This document shows positions 63,961 to 64,000 of a stretch of DNA of 64,000 bases, piece after piece (position 1 is the first letter of the stretch; each line of letters starts with the position of its first letter). This DNA comes from Chlorogloeopsis sp. ULAP01. Its GTDB lineage: Bacteria > Cyanobacteriota > Cyanobacteriia > Cyanobacteriales > Nostocaceae. The DNA is taken from assembly GCF_030381805.1 (NCBI RefSeq), contig NZ_JAUDRH010000005.1:62001-126000 (forward strand). The letters run 5' to 3'. The notes under the pieces are model-generated. The model saw only the letters and a list, made by a program, of their open reading frames with translations. It did no database searches and was not told where the DNA came from. Both the position numbers and the translations under genes were made by a program.

Positions 63961-64000
63961 ATGGATACCAATTTTGATAATGACTGCGACAACTGCAAAT
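63961..64000 (+). CDS. Possible start of a gene running off the window
   Basis: ATG followed by 12 open codons (MDTNFDNDCDNCK) reaches the window end. AGGAC lies about 11 bases before the ATG. It is too short to identify; acidic with two cysteines. It may not be a gene. Confidence 0.2.
   Translation, partial: MDTNFDNDCDNCK

Overview
The window is chromosomal-type DNA from a filamentous, probably heterocyst-forming (Nostocales-like) cyanobacterium. The evidence is: many copies of the HIP1 octamer GCGATCGC; a tRNA-Leu(UAA) gene split by a group I intron; ndhL next to a DUF3007 gene and trpA; a phosphoribulokinase-family gene; DUF2949 and other small cyanobacterial families; giant PAS/GAF histidine kinases; and many short intergenic repeats (purine-rich blocks, CCCCAAT and GGTAATG heptamers, palindromes). 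The DNA is AT-rich and most genes lack a strong Shine-Dalgarno sequence. Species cannot be assigned from the sequence alone.

Layout. 1-4.6 kb: a 1526-residue hybrid sensor kinase with seven PAS domains and a GAF domain that carries cyanobacteriochrome-like cysteines. 4.7-7.5 kb: a phosphonate/phosphite-type ABC importer (fused double permease plus ATPase, no binding protein). 7.5-10.4 kb: an NTF2-like protein, a membrane-anchored FAD monooxygenase, a small frameshifted gene that ORF calling misses, and a Lin0512-family protein. 10.5-21 kb: housekeeping genes (GNAT, LD-carboxypeptidase, phosphofructokinase with DUF2949, PPK2 with a membrane partner, lumenal-type peroxiredoxin, rlmN, a zinc-ribbon protein, uvrC). 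21-27.6 kb: a response regulator, a Ser/Thr kinase, and ndhL-DUF3007-trpA. 27.8-28.1 kb: intron-containing tRNA-Leu.

28.8-37.3 kb is the most distinctive block. It has a REC-wHTH-HPt-REC-REC regulator, a stand-alone receiver, an 89-residue unknown, a divergent Hsp20-like protein whose end overlaps a second stand-alone receiver, and a convergent 1394-residue kinase with a CBS pair and eight PAS domains. It looks like a multistep phosphorelay with an embedded small heat-shock-like protein. Its kinase is a paralogue of the one at 1-4.6 kb.

38-54.6 kb: GH31 glycosidase, two cation/proton antiporters of different families, an RND efflux pair, two cyanobacterial hypotheticals, ABM and VOC proteins, radC and a phosphoribulokinase-like kinase. 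55.2-59.3 kb: MarC, a frameshifted esterase and a GH3 beta-glucosidase. The esterase and GH3 genes have textbook Shine-Dalgarno sites and a more GC-rich look, suggesting acquisition by transfer. 59.6-62.6 kb: an O-methyltransferase, trhO and an orphan ParB. The final 1.4 kb is AT-rich and nearly empty.

A recurring theme is dispersed repeat DNA entering genes. Purine-rich or palindromic intergenic repeats appear as in-frame insertions in rlmN and uvrC, at the phnE N-terminus, at the peroxiredoxin C-terminus, and directly against the RND transporter start codon.
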